Below are positions 1 to 10,456 of a stretch of 64,000 nucleotides of DNA, piece by piece. The stretch's first letter is position 1; each line of letters opens with the position of its first letter. The position numbers were made by a program, and so were the translations under genes. The notes below the pieces were generated by a model. It saw nothing but the letters and a program-made list of their open reading frames with translations, ran no database searches and was not told where the DNA came from. The stretch comes from Costus lasius (Eukaryota > Streptophyta > Magnoliopsida > Zingiberales > Costaceae): contig CM050449.1 of the NCBI GenBank assembly GCA_027563935.2, positions 56,933,949 through 56,997,948 on the forward strand. Direction: 5' to 3'.

Positions 1-66
1 CTATGAGATTCTTGATATGCGCCCCCTTAGGGTTTCCCCCCCCCCCTTCCTGGTAGGGACTCTTCA
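1..66 (+). repeat. Element A 5' LTR, terminal 66 bp (U5 end)
   Basis: These bases match the end of A's 3' LTR (27229-27292) apart from the length of a C-run. They end in TCTTCA immediately before the primer-binding site. About 1.6 kb of this LTR lies to the left of the window. Confidence 0.93.
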
Positions 67-80
67 ATTGGTATCAGAGC
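67..80 (+). other. Element A primer-binding site
   Basis: ATTGGTATCAGAGC directly follows the LTR end. TGGTATCAGAGC is the plant initiator Met-tRNA-complementary site that primes minus-strand cDNA synthesis. Confidence 0.93.
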
Positions 81-1899
81 CGATTTCTGAATGATTCATA
101 TGATTGCTTCATGTCTTTGTGATCCATGTTTGTGTAGATCTAAATTACATGCGATATTTCATGATAGATCATCATGCGAAACTACATGCTAGTATGTTTA
201 TGTTTGCGCATGTATATTGCATGGTGGCGCTTGGATGTTGTTTTTATCAAAACTTATCTTATCTTGCGCGCATCCTCATTAGATCTAAAGTGCACCTACT
301 ATAAACCCTTAGACGTGTTGATGGGGTTGATATCATCCTCTAGATAAGATCCAAATAGTCTGATCAGACCATCTGACAGCCTAGATGGGTGGACCAGATG
401 GCACCTGTGCGCAAGCACGAGGTGGCTATAGGTCGACTGCAGACAGGCGTGTAGCGAGGTCTGGTTGAGACAACCAGTGAACACTCTTGAGTTAGGCCCG
501 GGGTCACACCCGCTTGCCAGAACTCATGATGGTTGTTCAGCCCTTGGCGCATGCATGGTTGACCATTAGGTCAACTCAAGTCAGTTAGGACTTGGTGCAT
601 GCAAGGGCAGTGGATCTGACTAGATATGATGAGTGGATCCCTATCAATGGACCGTTGTAAGGTTGTAGGGCCCATAAGAAAATTAAAAATTGATGCCAAT
701 GGGTTTTTCAAAAATTTTTATTTTCTTATTATTGGATCACATAATGATTGCATACCATGATGAGTGTCTATTTCATCTTATGTGGGTTGCCCTTTTAATG
801 TGTGCTGTGCTGGGCCTGCGAGCCTGGATTAAAATTGTAAATTAATATTTATTGTGATCTGCGCATCACCTTTTAATTAATTTATAAAATGTAATTGACC
901 TGCGAGTCAATCTTGTCTAGATAGATTAAATTGTAATTTAATCAGACAAGAGCACATAGCACACTTAGCAGAGGCGCATGCAGCAGAGGCTTGACCAGGT
1001 GGGAGGTCTAGGGTTCGACCCTAGGACAGGCGCATTTACCTGGTGGGCGCACCTGAGCTGCACTGGGCGCTATGGCCCTAGGCTGGGCCAGACAGATGCA
1101 AAAGACCCAAGAAGAGCTCAGGTGAAGACTTAAGTTAACTTAAGGTCTTACCTAGGCTTAATGGGCGTTTACCACATAAGATCATCATGCTTTCTTTTAT
1201 TGTTTAAATAATTAGACTTGCATGATTTATTTATCTTCTGCTATCACCATAGGGTTTGCATGATAGTTAAGAAGATAAAAGACCATTAAAATCCAACGCT
1301 AAAATATCAAGCTCGATAGCCTTCTGACGCGAAACCTCACTATTCTGACTATCGTTGGAGCCGTGTTGTACCCACTCAGTGGGCACGTCCATCTATCTTC
1401 AGACGGTGTGTGATTTCACCTGCGTGTTACAGGGAAGGGATTTATCGCTTCTCGTTGCTCAGCATAGCACGTGGTGGTCCAGGGAGTAGGTCAGGTCAGC
1501 TTGACCATGTAGGCTACATATGGGGCATATGTTAGCTATATGGAGGCAGCCATCTGTGGGATGAGAGACTGTGTTGTACCAACTCAGTTGGCACAGTCTG
1601 CTGGATTGCCCAGATGAAGGGGAATCGCACGGGTTGGCGATTGGCAGGGACTGCCTACCAGAAATTAGTGCTTGTACTCTCTGTGCATCTTATCTCGCCT
1701 GAGCGGGACGCGGAGACCAAGTATGAAATCTGGATCCCATCTCACTAAAAGAGTGTTACTCTTTCGGGCTGTTTTGCTGGATTTTTCAGCCAGATAAAAT
1801 AGTGAGAAAAGAATCATTCTTAAGTCCTGGATTGATTCTAACATTGATACTGACCTTGCTGTTCTTGCATTGTTGTAGATTCCTGCAGCAACGAACACC
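81..1899 (+). other. Element A untranslated leader
   Basis: This 1.8-kb stretch between primer-binding site and gag has no long open frame but is strongly conserved in B, C, G and H, so it probably has cis functions (packaging, dimerisation, translation). It contains a perfect stem, CTAGGG-TTCGA-CCCTAG (1008-1024), like a tRNA T-arm. It also has two near-palindromes, CCCACTCAGTGGG (1371-1383) and CCAACTCAGTTGG (1579-1591), each within a longer repeated motif. A pyrimidine-rich stretch ending TTGTAG lies about 20 bp before the gag ATG and resembles a 3' splice site. No function is proven from sequence alone. Confidence 0.8.
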
Positions 1900-2862
1900 A
1901 TGAGCTTCAATGTGCGATCCCTACTGGAAAGGGAGAAGTTTGCTGGGCCAAACTTCTCAGACTGGTACGGACACCTTAAGATCGTTCTTAAGGCTGAGAG
2001 GAAACTGTATGTCCTCGAGACGGCTATACCGCCTCAACCCGCTCCGAACGCCGCAAGGGCGGTTCGGGATGCCTATGAAAAGCATGTCAATGATAGCATT
2101 GATGTCGCTTGCCTGATGCTAGCATCTATGACGCCACAGCTGCAGCGTCAGCATGAGGATATGTCTGCTATAGAAATTATAGCAAACCTCAAGATGTTGT
2201 ATGCTGCACAGGCGAGGACTGAACGCTATAATTTGACCAAGCTTTTCTTTCAGAGCAAACTGGCTGAAGGGAGTCCAGTGGGAGCTCATGTGCTCAAGAT
2301 GATTGGGCACAAAGAGGCTCTAGAGAAACTGGGGCATACCATCAATCAGGAGCTTGCTGTAGACATTATTCTGCAGTCTCTCCCGGCCTCTTTCGATCCA
2401 TTCATTATTAATTTTAATATGAACAAGATCGACTATACATCGGCAGAGTTGCTGAATATGCTCTTGACTACAGAGGAGACTCTAAAGGGAAAGCCTTCAA
2501 CCTCTGTCTTGATGTTTCCTTCTAGGAACAAGAAGAAGGGGAAGAAGGGCAAAGCCCCTGTCAAGAACTACAACAAGGCTCTGAAACAGAAGGTTAAGCG
2601 GTCGAAGGAATACAGATGTTTCCACTGTAGCCAGCTGGGTCACTGGAAAAAGGACTGTAAAGCGCTCCAAGGAGACAAGAAGGGAAGCATCGCTTCTGGC
2701 TCAGGTATTTTCGTGACTGAAGTCATGATATCCTCTTCTTCTATTTCATGGGTGTTGGACACTGCATGTGGAGTTCACATTTGTTCAAATGTACAGGAAC
2801 TCAAGAGAAGAAGACAGGTGGGACAGCATGAGGTGGACCTACGAGTTGGAAACGGGGCACGG
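1900..2862 (+). pseudogene. Copia A gag-pol, segment 1: gag, zinc knuckle, start of protease
   Basis: This is the first 321 codons of A's polyprotein. Gag starts MSFNVRSLLEREKFAGPNFS and continues with the LMLAS...ARTERYNLTK...KLAEGSPVGAHVLKM pattern, which I recognise as typical of Angela/BARE gag. The knuckle (about residues 240-253) is CX2CX4HX4C. The protease motif WVLDTACG follows, with its Asp near residue 287. Gag packages the RNA in cytoplasmic virus-like particles and the protease matures the polyprotein. The ATG was chosen because all copies begin there, after the same leader. The frame is cut by the gypsy insertion, reads about 40 codons into the foreign LTR and stops near 2985. 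It resumes in frame at 13680. Confidence 0.93.
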
Positions 2863-3169
2863 TGTAACGCCCTTGATTTTCTGAATTATGATTTAAGGTT
2901 AGAAATTCAGTTTCTGTATTTTTATCGGTTAAAATTTTGGGATTTTTGCCTAATTGTAGGACTTTTCCCTACAGGGCAAAAATAATTATTTTTGTTGGGG
3001 CTTCGAACCCTCAACCTTGACTATTTGCTCCTGGAATTCTTCCACCATGGTGGCGCATATTTCTGTGTTATTGGAGTGGCGCATGGTGGTTAAGCCCAGG
3101 TAAGCCCATTAAAGCCGATTTCCACTTAAGTTAATTGGGTTATTGGATCTTGGATCCGTTTGGGGTGGA

Positions 3170-3196
3170 AAAAAAAAAAAAAAAAAAAAAAAAAAG
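3170..3196 (+). repeat. Poly(A) tract in gypsy LTR
   Basis: Twenty-seven consecutive A residues lie within the LTR. The other LTR has 28 at the equivalent place (about 10426-10453). This is a homopolymer within the LTR, not the tail of a LINE or SINE. Confidence 0.85.
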
Positions 3197-4868
3197 GGGA
3201 AATTCGTGAGAGCTCCTCTCCCTCACGATTTTTGGTTTGTTTCTTGCCCTAGCCGCCTGTGTTGTCGCCCCTCACTGTGCTTGGCGCCTCCTGCAAACTT
3301 CTGACGCTGGTGGTGGCAGACTGGTGGTGGACGAACTTTCTGGAGATCCCTGACCCTCTGTTTTGGCGTTTTCTCTGTGGGCGATTTTTCTGGTGAGTAA
3401 TTCGATCCTAAGGAGTCTAATCCGAATTAAAATTCGTTATTTGCCATGATTATTCGTATGGGGTTGAATTCAAATAATTATAGGGTTTTAAAATCCTGTT
3501 CTGCTGAAATCTGCATTCGTTAATCTGACCTTTGTGTACTATAACCCCAATATCTCATGGCCTATAGATCCAAATCGCACGAGATAAATTTTGTATGAAA
3601 CTAGATATGTTTGGCTTTAATTTGAATATGATATCGACCATATCCGAGCGGTATTCGTATTTCAATCTGTATTGCAATCCAGCGGTACAAAATCAGTTTT
3701 CTGAAATTCTGGATTTCGACCTTTATGTGTTCGAACCATCATATCTCCCTAGGTATAGCTCGAAATCTTGTCAAATCAGTTTTATTAGACCGTAGGCTCG
3801 AAGAGCTTTATTTTGACTCCCATAACGCCTATTTTCGATTAGTTATTGGATCTGAAATAAATGTCGCAAGTCTGATATATGAATCTGTTTTCTTGAAATC
3901 TGAAATTCTGACCTTCCTATGTTCGAACCCTTATATCTTCCTGCCTACAATTCGAAATCTTGTGAAACCAGTTTTATTGGAAACTAGATTCAGAGAGCTT
4001 CATTTTGAATACAATATTGACTAGCTTTGGTTCGAAATTGGACTAAAAATATATTTTGCAAACTGACAATATAAATCTGCTATGTTTTGGTTAGACGAAT
4101 ATTCCTTTGTGAGAAAAATTTACATTGTATGGTTTAACCTCTTAAATTGTGGTCTGTAGTTCTTCTAAAATTTATTTGTTTGATGAGAAATTTTAGAGAA
4201 AACAAAATTGGGGATTTAACTAAGAACTTAGGAATTTTCGAAAATATAGTTGAGCCAATTTTGGGGCTTTTGTCAGTTTTCTTCACGAGCGTGTAATTAA
4301 AATTATCTGTAGTGGGGGACTGAAATTATTTACATGAAATTTGTGCGTTCTGTTAAGGTTCTGAAAGTGGCGCCCCTTACAGTAATTTTATAGCTCACGA
4401 TTTTAGAAATTTTGAGGAGATTATTTCATGAATAATTTCTGTTCTGTGTTTAAATGTTTGTTATATGAATAATTTCTGTTCTGTATTTAATTGTTTGTTA
4501 TGTGGATATTTCCTGTTCTGTTTATATGTTGTGAATTTTCTGAAAACCTTGAATGTGTTAAAACATTTGTGAGAACATAGAATGGTTTGACATGAATTAA
4601 GGTTAGTTGTAAGGAATTCACTCATATAATTTCTGTTCTGTGTTTAAGGACTGGATATTGGGGTGTGTCATTTTCTGGTTTGTTAGACTTTGGGCATAAT
4701 GTAAGAATTAAGTAGTGGTTGATCCTACTTCTCCGTTTCAGTATAATCTGTTCTGTAAAATTATGCCCTAGTGTAGCACTCTTCCGTGTCCTTACCCTCC
4801 TTCTGTGGCGCTGTAATGGTGCTGATAGTCTACTACGACCCTTGAGACACTATTTCTGTTCCGTTATA

Positions 4869-5476
4869 GGTATTGGAGGCCAGAGTGCCACGTCCTAACA
4901 AGACGGGGGCCACCCACTGATACCTCCTCTACCATTCAGTTCTGGGTATTGGAGGCCAGAGTGCCACGTCCTAACAAGACGGGGGCCACCCACTGATACC
5001 TCCTCTACCATTCAGTTCTGGGTTTTGGAGGCCAGAGTGCCACGTCCTAACAAGACGGGGGCCACCCACTGATACCTCCTCTACCATTCAGTTCTGGGTT
5101 TTGGAGGCCAGAGTGCCACGTCCTAACAAGACGGGGGCCACCCACTGATACCTCCTCTACCATTCAGTTCTGGGTATTGGAGGCCAGAGTGCCACGTCCT
5201 AACAAGACGGGGGCCACCCACTGATACCTCCTCTACCATTCAGTTCTGGGTTTTGGAGGCCAGAGTGCCACGTCCTAACAAGACGGGGGCCACCCACTGA
5301 TACCTCCTCTACCATTCAGTTCTGGGTTTTGGAGGCCAGAGTGCCACGTCCTAACAAGACGGGGGCCACCCACTGATACCTCCTCTACCATTCTGTTCTG
5401 GGTATTGGAGACCAGAGTGCCACGTCCTGACAAGACGGGGGCCACCCACTGATATCTCCTCTACCATTCTGTTTCT
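4869..5476 (+). repeat. Eight-unit 76-bp minisatellite in gypsy 5' LTR
   Basis: Units begin at 4869, 4945, 5021, 5097, 5173, 5249, 5325 and 5401, an exact 76-bp period. Each holds AGTGCCACGTCCTAACAAG followed by ACGGGGGCCACCCACTGATA. Units alternate GGTATTGG and GGTTTTGG at the start; the last is diverged (GAGACCAG, CTGACAAG, GATATCTCC). There is no spacer diversity, so this is a tandem repeat and not a CRISPR array. Confidence 0.95.
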
Positions 5477-6492
5477 GATATGCATGCATTGTCTCGTCCT
5501 CGGCAGAGGTGGGGTCAGACCTTCTGTGGTCATTAGGCCTTCTGTGGCCTTTCTGTTTCCGATGTAGACTATCCGTTTGGACTCTGAAAATTCTGATTTT
5601 CTGTCTGTCAGTTCTGATTTCTGTAGTTCTGTTTCGATCTGTATTTAGATGTATTAGGCGGTGTGGTTAGTTGGTATGGGTTGGTATATTCATATCCTAC
5701 CTGTTTGAAGCCTATTGTTACAAGTATCTGTATTTGATTGTGTTTTGTTTCTGATATGAGTGTGCATGTTAAGCTGATTTATTTTATCTGTTAAATAAAA
5801 GAATTTCAACTTAAGCATGATATTTTTGATGTGTACTATGGATGACTTTTAGTGTCTTTTACTCACTGAGCTTTTTAGCTCACCTCCGTTGTTTAAATGT
5901 TTTCAGGTGAGACATCAAGACAGTAACCACTATAGCTAATTGTTATGATGCTAATGTTTGATGTAATTTCTAAGAATTTTCTTCTAAAAATTTATCAGGC
6001 CTGCGTGCCTAATTTGTTATGACTTATGTGACACGTTTTATCTCCTGAGGGCTTATGCCTGTTTTAAGGATATTATATTATAGTTGTCTCGTTTAAATTA
6101 TTGGATACGAGTCTTGGATTCTTTTAGTGAATTGGTTCTTATTTTGAAATGTCCGATTTGAGATGTGTAACCGAATTTGTGTTGTTTTAGTATCTGAATA
6201 ATCAGTTCTGCATATTTTTGAAATTCCACATATGTGTAGTGTGGACATTTGTTGTTGTTACATGTGTGTCTGTGCAGCAGTAGTTTAGTATACTTGCTGC
6301 CGGATTTTTTTCTGGATTTCCGGATTTCTATTTCCTAGTAATCGATCCTATTCAGTTCTGTGCGGTTTTCTGTTCCGTAGTAATGTCCTTCGATGCCGCT
6401 TTCTTCTTGTGTTTTAATGGAAGAGTAAAACATTTTTGAAACCCCGTATTTTACTTGTATGCGTGTGGGGTGTGATTCTGAGGGATGTTGCA

Positions 6493-6506
6493 GATGGTAT
6501 CAGAGC
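6493..6506 (+). other. Gypsy primer-binding site
   Basis: GATGGTATCAGAGC directly follows the 5' LTR. TGGTATCAGAGC is complementary to the 3' end of initiator Met-tRNA. Confidence 0.92.
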
Positions 6507-6634
6507 ATATTACTAGCAATTAGAAACTCCGGGGAAGGAAAACTTTGTTTGTGTATTGCTAGAAACCAAGTTAGGATCTGATTTGTGATTGAATATTGGT
6601 TGTTATTCTACTGTGTTATGTGATGCAGGTAAAA

Positions 6635-8437
6635 ATGGTGCGACCAAGAGCTAGCAGTAGCAACGGTGATCAACAGCCTGATCTGAGGCAGACCATGGAG
6701 GCTATGACTGCTATGATGCAACAACAGAACGCATTCATTCAGCAGCAAACTCAGATGATGCAGCAGCAGCAGGCGCAGCACATGGAGGTTCAGCAACAGT
6801 TATTGCAGCGGCTGTCGCAGACACAGTCTCAGTCACAGGCACAACCGGCTGGTTCTCCTCTGGGTGATGGCGCACATCAACGATATGCTCGGTTGGTTCG
6901 AGAGTTTCAGCACCTGAACCCGTCTGCATTTTATGGTAGTCCGGGGCCTAGAGCTGCTGAGGATTGGCTTTTGACACTGGAAAAGATTTTCCAGGTTTTG
7001 CGCTGTGATGATGCAGACAAGCTATGTTTGTCTGTCTTTATGTTGCGTGGAGATGCTGAAGACTGGTGGAAGGGAGTCGTCAGACTGGCGGCAACTGAAT
7101 CCAGAGATGTTGATTGGCAGTACTTCATGATGAAGTTCAATGCCAAGTTTTTCCCCTCTAGCTTATCTGAGGAGCGCGAGGTGGAGTTTATTCATCTTGA
7201 GCAGGGCGACCTGACGGTGGATCAGTATGAAGCCACATTCGCTCGGTTGTCGGGGTATGCTCCTCACTTAGTCAACACCGAGGAAAGAAGAGCCAAGAAG
7301 TTTCAGCGGGGTTTGAGGAAAGATATCAGGACAAGGGTAGCTATGCTACACTTGGAAACTTATGCTGAAGTGGTAGACAGGGCTCGCACTGCTGAGAGGT
7401 GCATTGCGGAGATGGCTGCAGATATTATTCCAGTCACTGCACCCGCCCCTACTTCTGTGACTTACGCACCCACTCTGGGTGGTAAGGATAAGAAGAATTT
7501 CAAGAGGAAGAAAGACAATAAGGGCAGATACCAACCTTATCAGAAGCCAGCCAGCACAGTTTCTCAGAATGGCAAGAAGTGTCTCCACTGTGGGAGCACT
7601 AAACATCAGGATAATGAGTGCTACAGGAAGACTGGCGCTTGCTTCAGATGTGGTAAGGCGGGGCATATGATTAGGGACTGTCCTATGCCGGATGCTAGAG
7701 GACAGGGTCAGGGTGAGAAGCCTACTGTGCAGACTCGCGTGTATGCCATCGCGGAGAGGGATGCTTCGGCTTCGAAGTCCGTGGTGGAAGGTACACTTTA
7801 TGTGTTTAGTTATTTGGCACGCATTCTTTTTGATCCTGGTGCCAATTTATCCTTTGTGTCTGCATGTTTTGCATCATGTCTGCCTGTGTTGCCTAGGATA
7901 CTTGATTTCTGTATTTCTGTTCATACACCTATGGGTGAGGCCGTATCTACAGATATAACATACCCTGACTGTTTGATTAAGGTAGAAGGATATGATTTAC
8001 CTATTGATTTGATTAGTCTTCCTATGAAAGACTATGACATCATTCTGGGCATGGATTGGCTGTCTGCCTATCATGCTACTTTAGATTGTTTTGAAAAGTT
8101 AATTACTCTGCATCTAAGTGATGGACAGCAATTGGTTATCCAAGGCCAGATTTCAGAACAGGAGCCTTTGGTGATATCTCATCTGCAGGCCAGGAAGCTT
8201 TTAGCCCAGGGCTGCAAGGGGTATCTGGCGCATGTCAAGGTGCAGACTGAGCCTGATTTGGATCTGGCTAAAATTCCTGTGGTAAGAGAGTTTACTGACG
8301 TCTTCTCTGATGATTTATCTGGGTTACCACCCAGCAGAGAAGTTGAGTTTGGTATCGAGTTGTTGCCAGGCACAGCACCGATATCTAAAGCTCCTTACAG
8401 GATGGCAACTTCAGAACTGACAGAGGCGATGGCTTGA
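6635..8437 (+). pseudogene. Gypsy gag-protease, ending at the RT deletion
   Basis: The open frame begins upstream at 6596, but the ATG at 6635 (MVRPRASSSN) is the likely start. The N-terminus is Gln/Met-rich and could form a coiled coil. A retrotransposon gag domain follows (AEDWLLTLEKIFQVL...CVFMLRGDAEDWW-type pattern, about residues 85-200). Two CX2CX4HX4C zinc knuckles start near residues 316 and 336. The retropepsin-like segment has a FDPGA active-site motif near residue 400 and ILGMDWL further on. The frame enters the RT start (ISKAPYRMATSEL) and shifts at the deletion junction (about 8416-8427), ending in TGA. Gag and protease look intact; pol cannot be translated from this frame. Confidence 0.9.
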
Positions 8438-9881
8438 ATTGATAAAGGACTATGACTTCACCATCCAGTATCAGTCTGGTAAAGCCAATGTGGTGGCTGA
8501 TGCTCTTAGTCGGTATCCTGTGACTCAGATAGCTGCACTACGAGTCCAGGAGTGGCGACTATTGCAGGAGTTCAGTGACATGCATCTGAGTGTGACTCCG
8601 GGTGAGAGAGGCGGTCTTCTGGCTTCTCTCAGGGTTCAGTCAGACTTACTGCAGAGACTGAGATCAGGGCAGCAGTCAGATCAGGATATTCTACGGTGGA
8701 AAGAGAGGTCTGAGCAAGGCTGGGATGAGAATTTCAGTATGTCGGATGATGGTCTCCTCAGATTCCGTGGAAGGGTCTGTGTCCCTGAGGACCCTGAGTT
8801 GAGAAATGACATTCTTAAGGAAAGTCATTGCACTAAGTATACCGTTCATCCTGGTAGTACCAAGATGTATCAGGATCTGAAAAAGACTTTCTGGTGGCAT
8901 GGTATGAAGAAGGATGTGCATTTGTTTGTGTCCAGATGTTTGACTTGCCAAACCGTGAAGGCTGAGCATCAGAGGCCGGGCGGTTTGATGCAGTCTCTCC
9001 CTATTCCTCAGTGGAAGTGGGAGCATATCAGTATGGACTTTATGTGTGGACTGCCCAATACCAGAAGGAATCATGATGCCGTATGGGTGATTGTGGACAG
9101 ACTCACGAAGTCAGCTCACTTCTTACCGATTAAAATGACTTACAGTTTGGATCGGTTAGCAAAACTGTACATCGATGAGATAGTCAGATTACATGGAGTT
9201 CCTTTGGACATTGTCTCTGATCGTGAGCCTCGATTTCTGTCCAGGTTTTGGAAGAAATTACAGGAAGATTTGGGAACTAATATGAGTTTTAGCACTGCAT
9301 ATCATCCTCAATCTGATGGTCAGACAGAGAGAACTATTCAGACACTTGAGGATCTTCTGAGATCTTATGTGATTGACTGGTCTGTTGAGTGGGATCTGGA
9401 CTTATCACTGATAGAGTTCACCTACAACAATAGCTTTCACTCTAGCATACAGATGGCTCCGTATGAGGCCCTATATGAGAGGAAATGCAGAACGCCTATA
9501 TGCTGGGAGGAAACTGGAGACAGAACAGTGCTAAGGTCTGATGCTGTTCAGGAAGCCACTGAGAAGATCAGAGAAATTCAGAGAAAGATGAAGATTGCTC
9601 AGGATAGGCAGAAGAGTTATGCTGATGTGAGACGGCGTCCTCTTGAGTTTTTGGTGGGAGAGCATGTTTTCCTAAAGGTCTCACCTATGAAAGGGGTGAT
9701 GAGATTTGGGAAGAGGGGAAAATTGAGTCCCAGGTACATTGGTCCCTTTGATATCATTGAGAGGGTTGGACCTGTGGCATACCGACTTGCTCTGCCCCAT
9801 CACTGGAACACCTCCATAATGTGTTCCATGTTTCTGCACTCAGAAAATATTGTTCCGATCCTTCTCATGTTCTGGAGTTAG
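8425..9881 (+). pseudogene. Gypsy pol remnant: RNase H tail and integrase
   Basis: Reading from the deletion junction gives RRWLELIKDYD then FTIQYQSGKANVVADALSR, the normal end of gypsy RNase H. A near-complete integrase follows: an HHCC zinc region ending CLTCQ, then the DDE core with Asp codons at 9036-9038 and 9219-9221 (SDREPRF) and Glu at 9327-9329 (GQTERTI). Thirty-five residues separate the last two, as in DD35E integrases. The frame breaks at about 9795-9798, where four C's stand in place of the five needed to stay in frame, and then ends at 9881. Integrase inserts the cDNA into the chromosome; here it lacks a start codon and an upstream RT. Confidence 0.9.
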
Positions 9882-10090
9882 AACCTCTTCAGCTTGAAGA
9901 GAACATGACTTTTGTGGTGAAACCTCTCAGAATTGAAGATAGAAAAGAGAAAGTGCTGAGAAATAAGGTTATTCCACTTGTGAAAGTCGTCTGGGGAAAT
10001 CAGTCTGTTGAAGAAGCCTCTTGGGAGGTTGAAGCAGAGATGAGAAAGGAGCATCCTCACCTGTTCAGTGATGGGCTTGGTCAGCTTTAG
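9799..10090 (+). pseudogene. Gypsy integrase C-terminus with chromodomain-like tail (frameshifted)
   Basis: In the next frame the sequence continues LHNVFHVSALRKY, then LEENMTFVVKPLRIEDRKEK, VLRNKVIPLVKVVWGNQ, SVEEASWEVEAEMRKEHPHLF. The last part fits the chromodomain-like C-terminus of plant chromoviral integrases (ILDRKEK..LRNK.IPLVKVLW....EEATWE pattern). In that family the domain is thought to steer integration towards particular chromatin. It is joined to the preceding frame by a single-base deletion. It stops at 10090, 16 bp before the polypurine tract. Confidence 0.85.
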
Positions 10091-10106
10091 AGGACTAAAG
10101 CTCTAT

Positions 10107-10119
10107 AAGGGGGGGAGGA
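10107..10119 (+). other. Gypsy polypurine tract
   Basis: AAGGGGGGGAGGA lies immediately before the 3' LTR and would prime plus-strand DNA synthesis. Confidence 0.88.
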
Positions 10120-10425
10120 TGTAACGCCCTTGATTTTCTGAATTATGATTTAAGGTTAGAAATTCAGTTTCTGTATTTTTATCGGTTAAAATTTTGGGAT
10201 TTTTGCCTAATTGTAGGACTTTTCCCTACAGGGCAAAAATAATTATTTTTGTTGGGGCTTCGAACCCTCAACCTTGACTATTTGCTCCTGGAATTCTTCC
10301 ACCATGGTGGCGCATATTTCTGTGTTATTGGAGTGGCGCATGGTGGTTAAGCCCAGGTAAGCCCATTAAAGCCGATTTCCACTTAAGTTAATTGGGTTAT
10401 TGGATCTTGGATCCGTTTGGGGTGG

Positions 10426-10456
<31 letters not shown>

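Larger units (their letters stand above)
2863..6492 (+). repeat. Gypsy 5' LTR (3630 bp)
   Basis: Runs TGTAACGCCC...GGGATGTTGCA. It contains a 27-base A-run (3170-3196), T-rich TTCTGTTCTG repeats, and eight 76-bp tandem units (4869-5476). Compared by eye with the 3' LTR it differs at about 15 single bases, by one A in the A-run and by one whole tandem unit. The small frames inside (for example 3595-3795 and 3725-4024) recur only because the LTR is duplicated. I see no host gene in it. Confidence 0.93.

Noticed and set aside
3001..3020. TTCGAACCCTCAACC, resembling a reversed tRNA T-arm in the gypsy LTR
   Set aside because: No A-box, acceptor stem or cloverleaf around it; not a tRNA gene.
3595..4024. 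Small frames of 66 and 99 codons in the gypsy LTR, repeated at 10853-11282
   Set aside because: Duplicated only as part of the LTR pair; A+T-rich with no domain.
4869..5476. Regular repeats resembling a CRISPR array
   Set aside because: The whole 76-bp unit repeats with no variable spacer, inside a plant retrotransposon LTR.
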